DNA of 64,000 bases, taken from Corynebacterium aquilae DSM 44791 (GTDB lineage: Bacteria; Actinomycetota; Actinomycetes; Mycobacteriales; Mycobacteriaceae). The notes beneath the pieces were generated by a model that was given only the letters and a program-made list of their open reading frames with translations, was not told the DNA's origin and searched no databases. Shown here one piece after another: positions 26,471 through 33,738 of this stretch (position 1 is its first letter; the number at the start of each line of letters is the position of its first letter). The stretch covers positions 2,627,992 through 2,691,991 of the forward strand of contig NZ_CP009245.1 in NCBI RefSeq assembly GCF_001941445.1. The letters run 5' to 3'. The translations under genes and the position numbers were made by a program.

Positions 26471-26508
26471 CTACTGCAACATTTTTTTTCAGTAGATGTT
26501 TCAGTAGG
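26471..26508. promoter_or_regulatory. CTACTG...CAGTAGA dyad, copy C, plus extra half-site
   Basis: CTACTG at 26471-26476, CAGTAGA at 26490-26496 and a further CAGTAGG at 26502-26508. It lies about 25 bp before the start of the decayed plus-strand gene at 26533. The two divergent genes thus each have a related dyad upstream. Confidence 0.5.
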
Positions 26509-26532
26509 TAGATGTGGGGATGGGGGGCAGAT

Positions 26533-27030
26533 ATGGCAACCCCTGACGCCAAAATGCAGGCCATTGAGAGTGAGACCTTGGCAGATGCGTGGCTGGAATG
26601 ACATGCTTGCCAAGTTTGACAAGGATCCATCCTGGATTTATTTTCCATCCGATAGCTAACAGAGGCCGAAAAAGCCTTAGCCACCATGCTCCATGCCAAT
26701 GCCAAAGACCCCCTGATACTGGTGGAGCATGCACGTGCTGACCAATTCGATACCAGTGGGTTGGAAGCCGAAATTAAAATCGCCCGGGCCACTCTCAACG
26801 CGGCCAGCCAAGCACTAGCCAACCTAGGAGAAAAGGGAACGAACGCCGCCCTAGCGATGGGGTAATACGAGCAGAAGTATGGCGCCACACCCCACACTTA
26901 TGACCAGACACAAGCCAAACACCCGCAACTCCAGGAACAGGTCAACGAGATCCGGCATCGAAGCGGGTTCCAGAAAAACTCGACTTTGCCCATCAATGGA
27001 CGACAGGAGGCATTGAACTGCATACGCTAA
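26533..27030 (+). pseudogene. Decayed gene of unknown function
   Basis: A single frame runs from ATG 26533 (G-rich ribosome-binding-like GGGGGGCAG upstream) to TAA 27028-27030. It is interrupted by in-frame stops at 26599 (TGA), 26617 (TGA), 26653 (TAG) and about 26863 (TAA). Between the stops the peptide looks real (EAEIKIARATLNAASQALAN, EQKYGATPHTY). The stretch near 26602-26655 may also be frameshifted. No family was recognised. It is divergent from the AlbA_2 gene. Confidence 0.5.
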
Positions 27031-27470
27031 ACGAAGTGCGTGCCGATCATGTGAATGCCATGACGAAAGAAGGGTGGATGGCATTTTCCTGATTTTCTGC
27101 GTAGGCATAAATTCCTTCTACGCTGAATTTGGATGAATGCTTATAGAGCGGAAAGAGGATAAAAGACTGCGACGACGTTTTTCCACTACCGCATCCACTT
27201 CAGCCAAAACGGCCAGTTTGACTGAAAACGTCCAGATTCTCCCCACGCAGCACCCTAACCGTTTCGGCATATCCGTTTGGATGGAAAAGTATCTCGTGTC
27301 ATGTAGCGCCACGATGGAATAAGGGTTGGGGCTAAAAAAGTCCACCCCGCCGGGAGCACGGCACACAATACAACTGGCACGCGCACATGGAAGACAAACC
27401 ACGCAATCGCGGTGCAAAACCAACGAAAGAGTCTGCGCAAGGTAGCGCGATACCCTCCTGGACTGCAGGC
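27031..27470. other. Non-coding remnant and right border of the accessory interval
   Basis: No supportable gene was found. The right copy of the 18-bp direct repeat is at 27292-27309. After it the sequence is G/C- and A-rich without clear hairpins until the small membrane protein ending at 27471. Confidence 0.4.
27292..27309 (+). repeat. Direct repeat, right copy (candidate attachment site)
   Basis: Identical to 23574-23591 over 18 bp. It includes ATGTAGCGC of the insertion-sequence-like end, but continues differently (CACGATGG). Confidence 0.65.
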
Positions 27471-27830
27471 CTAACGAGTTCGGCCCGAGTGGAAAAACGC
27501 GCCTATGGCGTTAAATGCTAAAGCCAGCACGCTGTATGCAACGCCATAGATCAGTGCGCTGGCGTTAAAAAAGACGATCATGGGCAATAGGAAGCACAGC
27601 ACAGGGGCGAGGAGCCAGAGAAAATTAAACCCACTTTTCACCCCATCCCACCCCGCCAAGGCAATAGTCACCAGCGGAAGGGCAGCCAGCAGCACAAGGA
27701 AAGCGAAACTCTTCGACCAATCGTTTAGCTGCGCGCTTAAGGAGATGGCAAAAGATAACGCGGGTAGTGCCATATAGAGCACAAACAGCAGCCCGATGCG
27801 CCCCTTGGTTGTTTTCACCATCGTCGTCAT
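27471..27830 (-). CDS. Small membrane protein, function unknown
   Basis: 119 residues with four hydrophobic segments (GLLFVLYMALPALSFAISL, FAFLVLLAALPLVTIALA, FLWLLAPVLCFLLPMIVFF, ALIYGVAYSVLALAFNAIGA) and a short basic tail. No family was recognised. GGAGG lies one base before ATG 27830 and ten bases before ATG 27821; the second spacing is more usual, so the protein may start MVKTTKG. It stands alone on its strand. Confidence 0.6.
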   Translation of the reverse strand: MTTMVKTTKGRIGLLFVLYMALPALSFAISLSAQLNDWSKSFAFLVLLAALPLVTIALAGWDGVKSGFNFLWLLAPVLCFLLPMIVFFNASALIYGVAYSVLALAFNAIGAFFHSGRTR

Positions 27831-28063
27831 ACCTCCAGGAAAGCTTGCGCTAGATTGTCTTGGCCGAAGGGTTCGGCGAATTGCCCCAGATGGGGTTTTT
27901 AAGCAAATTGGGTGTGCGGGCGCGGGTTGGTGTTCGCTGGGTCTTTTCCCTCAATTCCCCAGGGTTCCTACGCTGACAATTATTCCCACTAGCGCCACAA
28001 TTCTCAAGCGATTCAGCAGTGGGCAGGGGCGGTGTGGATTTCTTGGCAGGTCGGAATGTGTCG

Positions 28064-28288
28064 ATGAAAAATAGGTGTTTGCCGAGCATGTTTTCGTTGC
28101 CGTTTTTCTTAGCTAGTTGCTTTGTGGCAACCTCGCTGGCTGTTTATGCGTGCACCAATGCGGAGGTATTGGAGCCTGTCATCATCATGCTTGTGCCAGA
28201 TCGCATGGCGGCTTTTCTTTTCCGCACATACAAGTCGGGCAAAGCCGGTTCAATGAGGGTGTTGCAGCATTGGGTTTTTCAAGCTTAG
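28064..28288 (+). CDS. Possible small membrane or secreted protein
   Basis: ATG 28064 opens 74 residues with a basic start and a hydrophobic segment (LPFFLASCFVATSLAVYAC) that could be a signal or anchor. The rest is mixed. No good ribosome binding site and no family were seen. It may be chance coding in an otherwise gene-free 650-bp gap. Confidence 0.25.
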   Translation: MKNRCLPSMFSLPFFLASCFVATSLAVYACTNAEVLEPVIIMLVPDRMAAFLFRTYKSGKAGSMRVLQHWVFQA

Positions 28289-28422
28289 GTAGCTGACGGG
28301 AAAAGTCCCTGGGAGCGACACTTTGGGGGTGCGATTACCCACCGCCACGGCATCTCATAGCTGGGTGTACAGCCGTTACCTGTTTTGCTGTCTGCTTGCG
28401 AGTATTACAGCTGTGAAAGAAA

Positions 28423-28466
28423 GTGGGGCACCCGCCTGCTTCAAGGGGGGTGCCCCCACGTTTTAT
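28423..28466. terminator. Bidirectional hairpin terminator
   Basis: GTGGGGCACCC (28423-28433) pairs with GGGTGCCCCCAC (28448-28459, one bulge). TTTT follows on the plus strand and a T-rich stretch on the minus strand. It lies just past the end of the alpha/beta hydrolase gene (minus strand). Confidence 0.75.
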
Positions 28467-28479
28467 TGGGTTGGGCACC

Positions 28480-29520
28480 TTAGCGGTGGTGCTGTTCGAG
28501 GAAGTCCTCGATGCTTTTTTGGCTGTCCTCGTGTGCTGCTTCATTGGCTGCTTGGGTTCCGCCGGTGGCGATGCGCATGTTGGACAGATTGTTCACGCCG
28601 TCGCCGAAGAAGATGTGTCCGGCGTCGGGGTAGGTTTTGACGGTGGTGCCTTGGGGGCGTTGCTCCTGGATGAGCTGTGCTGCCTGCGTGCTGTCCCACA
28701 TCATGTCTTTTCCGCCGGCGATGAGCAGGATGTCGGCGTCTGTGTCTGTGACGGGGATGAGTTTGCTGTCTCGGTCCGGGTCGTCTTCGACGGCATTTTT
28801 GTAGACATTTAGGTATTCGACCGGAGCACCAACCAGCATGGGTAGTCCGGCTTCCGCGAAGAAGGTGGCGGGGTTTGTTTCCTTCATGTTGATGAAGGGC
28901 AATTGTTGGCCTTGCCAGGTCCAAGAGGAGCTTGCTTCACGGCCGAAGTCGAGGCCGGCGTAGTTGTACGCGGACGGCGCGCGCAGGATGAGCGAGTCTA
29001 TTTCGTCGTATTTGGTGGCGAGGTTGAGTGCGTATTCCGCGCCCTTGGATGCGCCGATGACGGTGAGGGGGCCTTTGTCTGTGACGTTGGCGTTGATGTA
29101 GTCCAACACGTCGTCGAATTGTTCGAGCGGCACCTTCGACAATTCTTGTGGCTGATTGTCCATGCCGAACATGAACACGGCCATGGTTTCATATCCACGT
29201 TGCGCGAGCTGTTGAGCATCCTGAAAGCCTGCGGCGCCATCTGAGCCGCCATAGCTGACGATGATTCCTTTGTGCTTTTTGTCTTTCGGCACGAGGTGGA
29301 AGCCGTGGAGGGTGTTGTTGTTGACGGTGGTGACTTCTACGCCATCGATGTCGGTGGGGTACAGACTCAAGTTGGTGGGGTCGGTGTAGTAGCTTGTGCT
29401 CGCACTGGTGGAGTCGGAGCCGTATTTGTGGTTGTAGAAAACCCTGAGGGCCACGACGATTAGTACGAGGGTGAGGATCAGCGTGAGAATGGACAGCAGT
29501 GTGCGTTTGAGAATTTTCAT
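28480..29520 (-). CDS. Membrane-anchored alpha/beta hydrolase
   Basis: 346 residues with an uncleaved-looking N-terminal membrane segment (TLLSILTLILTLVLIVVALRV), then an alpha/beta hydrolase fold. The nucleophile elbow is GASKG, with an acid candidate in IAGGKDMMW and a His candidate in PDAGHIFFG. The C-terminal half resembles the BAAT/acyl-CoA thioester hydrolase domain. The substrate is unknown. AAGGAG lies five bases before the ATG. The gene is monocistronic, with a terminator directly downstream. Confidence 0.8.
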   Translation of the reverse strand: MKILKRTLLSILTLILTLVLIVVALRVFYNHKYGSDSTSASTSYYTDPTNLSLYPTDIDGVEVTTVNNNTLHGFHLVPKDKKHKGIIVSYGGSDGAAGFQDAQQLAQRGYETMAVFMFGMDNQPQELSKVPLEQFDDVLDYINANVTDKGPLTVIGASKGAEYALNLATKYDEIDSLILRAPSAYNYAGLDFGREASSSWTWQGQQLPFINMKETNPATFFAEAGLPMLVGAPVEYLNVYKNAVEDDPDRDSKLIPVTDTDADILLIAGGKDMMWDSTQAAQLIQEQRPQGTTVKTYPDAGHIFFGDGVNNLSNMRIATGGTQAANEAAHEDSQKSIEDFLEQHHR

Positions 29521-29669
29521 TGCGGCTCCTTGGGAAGGCGTCTACTAGTGTGTGTAACACATCACTATCCCCTTTTGGGGTGAAATAGTTTTTCTCTTTG
29601 TCCATTCCGTGGACACCTCCCCCTAGCTGTGAGGTTGCACCGCCGGGGGGAAGCCGCATGTTTGGTGGT

Positions 29670-30407
29670 TTAAGGGCGGTTGATCAGGTTCGTCATGGGA
29701 ACGAAGTCTCCTAGTTGGGGTCTAAGGGTGGTGATTTTTCCTTGGGAGTCGAGCGCTGGGATGGTGGCGTTCTTCCCCGGGGTACCCACCGGGCTGAGTG
29801 GGTGGGGTGTGCGGCGTTGTGGCGCCGGGGTGACAGTTTCGGGGGTAGCCGCTGGGAGTTGGACGGTGGGGGCGGTCATGGCCACAACTAGTTCCGCGGC
29901 GGCGCGGCTGATGCGCTGGTTGAGGGCGCTGCCGGTGGTGCCGAAGTCTTCGGTGGCCGCGAACACGCCAGTGGCGATGGGGTGTGCGCGCAGGGCTGCG
30001 GCCAGTGGCCGGAGGGCGTAGTCGATGGCAAGGCTATGCCGGGCGGTGCCGCCGGTGGCGGCGAGTAGGACGGGTGTGTTGCGGATGCGGTCGGTTCCGA
30101 CAAAGTCCATGAAGGTTTTGAATAGTCCGGAGTAGCTGCCGGCGTAGATGGGGCTGACCAAAATGATGCCGTCGGCGCGTTCCATGGCGTCTAGAGCGTC
30201 ATCGAGTTCGTTGGGTGGTATGCCGGTTGCTAGTGCTTCGGCCAGTGGGTAGGCCAGGGGTTTGAGGTTGATGTGCTCGAGGGCGATGTCGTGGCCTTGC
30301 GTGTGTGCGAGTTGCTGGGTGTGGTGTGCGAGTTGTTGACCAAGCAGGTCGGTGGAGGATGGGATGGAAAGGCCGGCGGTAACGACGGTGAGGGTGTAGG
30401 TGCTCAT
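29670..30407 (-). CDS. FMN reductase, CE1759 family (partner of luciferase-like monooxygenase)
   Basis: 245 residues. It is a flavodoxin-fold NAD(P)H-dependent FMN reductase: VSPIYAGSYSGLFKTFMDFV and LLAATGGTARHSLA are typical of SsuE/MsuE-like reductases. It should supply reduced FMN to the monooxygenase encoded just upstream. A polar, Pro-rich C-terminal extension of ~70 residues is present, as in CE1759-type proteins. A strong hairpin between the two genes may lower its expression relative to the monooxygenase. Confidence 0.85.
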   Translation of the reverse strand: MSTYTLTVVTAGLSIPSSTDLLGQQLAHHTQQLAHTQGHDIALEHINLKPLAYPLAEALATGIPPNELDDALDAMERADGIILVSPIYAGSYSGLFKTFMDFVGTDRIRNTPVLLAATGGTARHSLAIDYALRPLAAALRAHPIATGVFAATEDFGTTGSALNQRISRAAAELVVAMTAPTVQLPAATPETVTPAPQRRTPHPLSPVGTPGKNATIPALDSQGKITTLRPQLGDFVPMTNLINRP

Positions 30408-30456
30408 GGGGGTGCTTTCTTTTTTCGGGTGGGTTTGTGGGCTGGTGGTGAGGTTC

Positions 30457-30491
30457 TCTCCCCCGGCCCGTGTGGGTACGGGCCGGGGAGA
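30457..30491 (-). terminator. Hairpin between monooxygenase and FMN reductase genes
   Basis: TCTCCCCGGCCCGTA-like arms pair across 30457-30491 with about 13 G/C-rich pairs around a loop of roughly six bases. No T run follows, so it may stall transcripts or define mRNA ends rather than fully terminate. Confidence 0.5.
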
Positions 30492-30508
30492 TGAGGGGTG
30501 CGGGCTTT

Positions 30509-31687
30509 TTACTTGGCGGTGGCTTTGTCTTCGGCGCGTAGTCCGGTCCAGTTGTCGCCGGTGTGGAAGGGGTAGCTGGCGGAAAAGGCGGGTTTGCCTT
30601 CGAGTTCGAGCTGGTGATCACGGGCGGCGACCAGGCTGTCGTGGGTGGGGGCGTCAGGGACGTCTGCGGCGCGGTTGCTGTCGTATTCGTGGCGCAGTGC
30701 CGGGGCGACGGTGTCGCCGAGCATTTCGATTTGTTCAAGCACGTATTTCAGCGGCAGGCCGGCGTGGTCGATGAGGAACATGATGCGCTGGACGTCGCCG
30801 TAGGCTTGGCGCATGCTGGCGTAGCGGTCGATGACTTGTTGTGGGGAGCCGACGGTCAGTGGGGTGTGGGCCATGAAGTCTTCCATGGGCGCACCGTGGC
30901 CGTAGACGGGGGCGTTGTTGTAGTAGGGGCGGAAGCGGTCGATGGCGTCTTGGCTGTTTTTGGCCATGAAGGCGTGTGCGCCGATACCGACGATTGCTTG
31001 GTCTGCGCGGCCGTGGCCGTAGTGCTCATAACGCTGCCGGTAGAAGTCGATCATTTCCGCGGTGTGTTCTTGCTTCCAGAAGATGTTGTTGTGGAAGAAG
31101 CCGTCGCCGTAGAAGGCGGCTTGTTCGGCGATTTGCGGGGAGCGAATCGAGCCGTGCCACACAAACGGTGCGACCCCATCGAGCGGGCGTGGGGTGGAGG
31201 TAAACGATTGCAGCGGGGTGCGGAATTTACCTTCCCAATTGACCACGTTGTTATCCCACAGTGTGCGCAGCAGGTCGTAGTTTTCGATGGCGAGGTCGAT
31301 GCCGTCGCGGATGTCTTTGCCGAACCAGGGGTAGACCGGTCCGGTGTTGCCGCGGCCTAGGGTCAGATCGAGTCGACCGTCGGAAAGGTGCTGCAGCATG
31401 GAGTAGTCTTCGGCGATTTTCACCGGATCGTTGGTGGTGATCAGGGTGGTGGCTGTTGTCAGCTGTAATGTGTCGGTTTGCCCGGCGACGTATCCAAGCA
31501 GGGTGGTTGGCGAGGATGAGAAGAAGGGCGGGTTGTGGTGCTCACCGATACCGAAGACGTCGAGGCCGGCGTCCTCGGCGGCGCGCGCGATGGTCACCAC
31601 GTCTTTGATGCGCTGGTTTTCGGTAGGGGTAACACCGGTGGTGGGGTCGGTGGTGATGTCGGAGACGGAGAAGATTCCGATGTGCAT
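30509..31687 (-). CDS. Luciferase-like FMN-dependent monooxygenase, CE1758 family
   Basis: 392 residues. Bacterial-luciferase-like barrel motifs: FGIGEHHNPPFFSSSP, LGYVAGQTDTLQLTTATTL, RLDLTLGRGNTGPVYPWFG and WHGSIRSPQIAEQAAFYGDG. Together with the adjacent CE1759-type reductase it forms a two-component flavin monooxygenase. The organic substrate is unknown. It lies 54 bp downstream of a marR-type gene and is probably regulated by it. Confidence 0.88.
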   Translation of the reverse strand: MHIGIFSVSDITTDPTTGVTPTENQRIKDVVTIARAAEDAGLDVFGIGEHHNPPFFSSSPTTLLGYVAGQTDTLQLTTATTLITTNDPVKIAEDYSMLQHLSDGRLDLTLGRGNTGPVYPWFGKDIRDGIDLAIENYDLLRTLWDNNVVNWEGKFRTPLQSFTSTPRPLDGVAPFVWHGSIRSPQIAEQAAFYGDGFFHNNIFWKQEHTAEMIDFYRQRYEHYGHGRADQAIVGIGAHAFMAKNSQDAIDRFRPYYNNAPVYGHGAPMEDFMAHTPLTVGSPQQVIDRYASMRQAYGDVQRIMFLIDHAGLPLKYVLEQIEMLGDTVAPALRHEYDSNRAADVPDAPTHDSLVAARDHQLELEGKPAFSASYPFHTGDNWTGLRAEDKATAK

Positions 31688-31741
31688 GATGGGATTCCTT
31701 TTTGTGTGTAGGGGTAGTCAGACAGCTTTTTGTCTATTCGT

Positions 31742-32188
31742 CTATTTGTCCGTGGTGGATTCAAGGTAGGTGTTCAACTGGTCGAGCACCTGGCCAAGGG
31801 CCAGAAGTTCGGTGTCGTTCAACGCGGCGAAGAAGGTGTCTTCGAGGATCCGGTCGTGGAGTGCTCGTGCGCTGTTAAAAGTGGTGGTTCCTTCCGCAGT
31901 CAGCGCCAGGGTGAGTGCGCGTTTGTCGTGGTCTGCGGGGATTTTTTCCAGCAGTTCGCGCTGTTCAAGGCGGCTCACAGCCCGGGAGAGTCCGGAGGTG
32001 GTCACCAGCACGGTGGCTTTGAGACAGTTCATGGACAGTTGCTGTTCTGGCGCGCGATGGATGGTGGCCAGCACGTCGTAGTCGGAAATACTCAAGCCCA
32101 GCTGGCTTTTTAGAGCCGATTCGAGCGTTTGGGTGATTTTGGTGCTGCTGGTGAGGAAGCTTTTCCACACATCCCACTTTGTTGTCAT
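31742..32188 (-). CDS. MarR family transcriptional regulator
   Basis: 148 residues from ATG 32188. It has a winged helix-turn-helix with LSMNCLKATVLVTTSGLSRAVSRLEQRELL and the wing DHDKRALTLALTAEG. Such regulators usually repress their own operon and are released by phenolics or oxidants. An 18-bp perfect palindrome covers the -35 of its promoter. Earlier in-frame starts, up to 32272, would read through that operator and are unlikely. The monooxygenase gene follows. Confidence 0.88.
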   Translation of the reverse strand: MTTKWDVWKSFLTSSTKITQTLESALKSQLGLSISDYDVLATIHRAPEQQLSMNCLKATVLVTTSGLSRAVSRLEQRELLEKIPADHDKRALTLALTAEGTTTFNSARALHDRILEDTFFAALNDTELLALGQVLDQLNTYLESTTDK

Positions 32189-32196
32189 GTCACCAA

Positions 32197-32226
32197 TATA
32201 GGCCGATATAGTTGCGCGCGCAACTA
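32197..32226 (-). promoter_or_regulatory. marR promoter with overlapping 18-bp palindrome
   Basis: TAGTTGCGCGCGCAACTA (32209-32226) is perfectly palindromic. On the minus strand TTGCGC, 17 bp and TATATT (32197-32202) form a promoter whose -35 lies inside the palindrome. This is a probable autoregulatory MarR operator. The plus-strand gene at 32363 could also be influenced. Confidence 0.75.
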
Positions 32227-32362
32227 CCTTGGCAGCAACCACCCACCCCCACACACAGCACCAGCACCACACAGCACCAACACCAGCACCACAAAAGCCT
32301 CAAAACACCAGGCCAACACCCATCCGGGAATACCCAAGCCAAAAGAACAACTTGTGTGTTGT

Positions 32363-33055
32363 ATGCGCATTGATATCTACTCCGACGTCGTCTGCCCCTT
32401 CTGCTTCATCGGACTAGCCAACCTAGAACAAGCCATCAACAACCTCGGCGACAAACTCAGCGACAACCTCGACATCGACATCCACCACCGCGCCTTCGAA
32501 CTCGACCCAAACGCCCCACACCAACCCCCAAGCAACCTCATTGCAGCCATCGCGAAAAAATACGGCATCAGCCAAGAAGAATCCGAACGCTCCCAGCAGG
32601 CAATCGCCGCCAGCCTAAAAACCGTCGGCGTCAACTTCGACTACCACCACGCCCGCTTCGGCAACACCTTCGACGCCCACCGCCTCATCCACCTCGCCGC
32701 GGAAAACAACCAATCCACCCCAGTCAACAAAGCTCTCATGCGCGCCTACCTCGAACAAGGCAAAAACCTCGCCGACCACGCAGTCCTACGCCAAGTCGGC
32801 ATCGAGGCGGGACTCGACGCAACCGCCATCGATGAGCTACTCAACAGCGACCGCTACGCCGAGGCTGTACGAAACGATGAAACACAGGCAGCACAACTCG
32901 GCGTGCGCGGCGTGCCCTTCTTCGTCTTCGACAACGTCTACGCCATCTCCGGGGCACAACCCGTCGCGGTATTCGAACAGGCACTCACCCAAGCGGCCGC
33001 CCAGCCGGCAAACGGCAGTGGCGCCTGCGCCGCGGACGGATCCGGCTGCGCCTAA
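32363..33055 (+). CDS. DsbA family oxidoreductase (FrnE-like)
   Basis: 230 residues from ATG 32363. The thioredoxin-fold active site CPFC (residues 11-14) lies in IYSDVVCPFCFIGLANLEQ. The helical insertion and the cis-Pro loop (GVRGVPFFVFDNVYAISGAQP) match FrnE-like DsbA proteins. There is no signal peptide, so it should be cytoplasmic. The C-terminus carries two further Cys in GACAADGSGCA, as in many FrnE relatives. No clear ribosome binding site was seen. The stop overlaps the convergent kdpE stop by 4 bp. Confidence 0.87.
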   Translation: MRIDIYSDVVCPFCFIGLANLEQAINNLGDKLSDNLDIDIHHRAFELDPNAPHQPPSNLIAAIAKKYGISQEESERSQQAIAASLKTVGVNFDYHHARFGNTFDAHRLIHLAAENNQSTPVNKALMRAYLEQGKNLADHAVLRQVGIEAGLDATAIDELLNSDRYAEAVRNDETQAAQLGVRGVPFFVFDNVYAISGAQPVAVFEQALTQAAAQPANGSGACAADGSGCA

Positions 33056-33738
33056 ACCACAAAGCGGTACCCGAAACCCAGCTCAGTAATGAAATGAGCT
33101 GGGTTTTTCGGTTCCTGCTCCAACTTCTGCCGCACCTGCGACAAATACACCCGCAAATAATTGGTCTCCCGGTTGTAATTCTCCCCCCACACCGCATGCA
33201 ACAAATCCAACTTGCTGACCAACTTGCCCTGATGCTTGACCAAAAAATCCACAATCCCCCACTCATTAGGAGTCAGCTTCACCAACTCACCATCCCGCCA
33301 CACCTGCTTATTCGCCAAATCAAAACGCAGATGCCCATCCTTTGTCACCACCAAAGGATCCGCGCCCGAAACCGACGAACCAGTACGTCGCAACGCCGCC
33401 CGCAACCGCGCCAACAACTCCCCCATCGCAAAAGGCTTCGTAATGTAATCATCCGCGCCGGCATCCAACGCCTCAATCTTGCCCTGCTGCAACTGACGCG
33501 CCGACACGACCAAAATCGGCATATCCGACCAGCCACGCGTCCCCCGCAACACATCCAAACCCGACAAATCCGGCAACCCTAAATCCAGCAGCATCGCATC
33601 GGGAACCCACTCCCCCGCAATCCGCAACGCATCCGCAGCATTCTGCGCCACCTGCACCTCATAATCGCGGGCCTTGAGGTTAATGATGATGGCCTGCGCC
33701 AACGCATGATCATCCTCAACCACCAAAATCTTGGTCAC
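33052..33738 (-). CDS. kdpE: KdpE response regulator
   Basis: 228 residues. Receiver domain with acidic pocket EDD (residues 8-10), phosphoacceptor Asp52 in LLLDLGLPDLSG and KPF switch lysine. It has an OmpR-type winged-helix output domain with NYLRVYLSQVRQKLE. It activates kdp transcription when phosphorylated by KdpD under potassium limitation or osmotic stress. It is the last gene of the kdp cluster and overlaps kdpD by 4 bp. Confidence 0.95.
   Translation of the reverse strand: MTKILVVEDDHALAQAIIINLKARDYEVQVAQNAADALRIAGEWVPDAMLLDLGLPDLSGLDVLRGTRGWSDMPILVVSARQLQQGKIEALDAGADDYITKPFAMGELLARLRAALRRTGSSVSGADPLVVTKDGHLRFDLANKQVWRDGELVKLTPNEWGIVDFLVKHQGKLVSKLDLLHAVWGENYNRETNYLRVYLSQVRQKLEQEPKNPAHFITELGFGYRFVV

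Noticed and set aside
26301..26897. A 198-codon minus-strand frame opposite the decayed gene
   Set aside because: Its Ser/Ala/Trp/Cys-rich composition is typical of antisense reading, and no ribosome binding site or family was seen. The plus strand reads as former coding sequence.
23574..27309. Complete prophage or integrative element
   Set aside because: No integrase, replication, structural or transfer genes are visible; only a remnant is supported.
32272..32272. MarR start at 32272 (28 residues longer)
   Set aside because: It would place the palindromic operator and promoter inside the gene, and the extra residues (Trp/Cys/Val) do not look like a MarR N-terminus.
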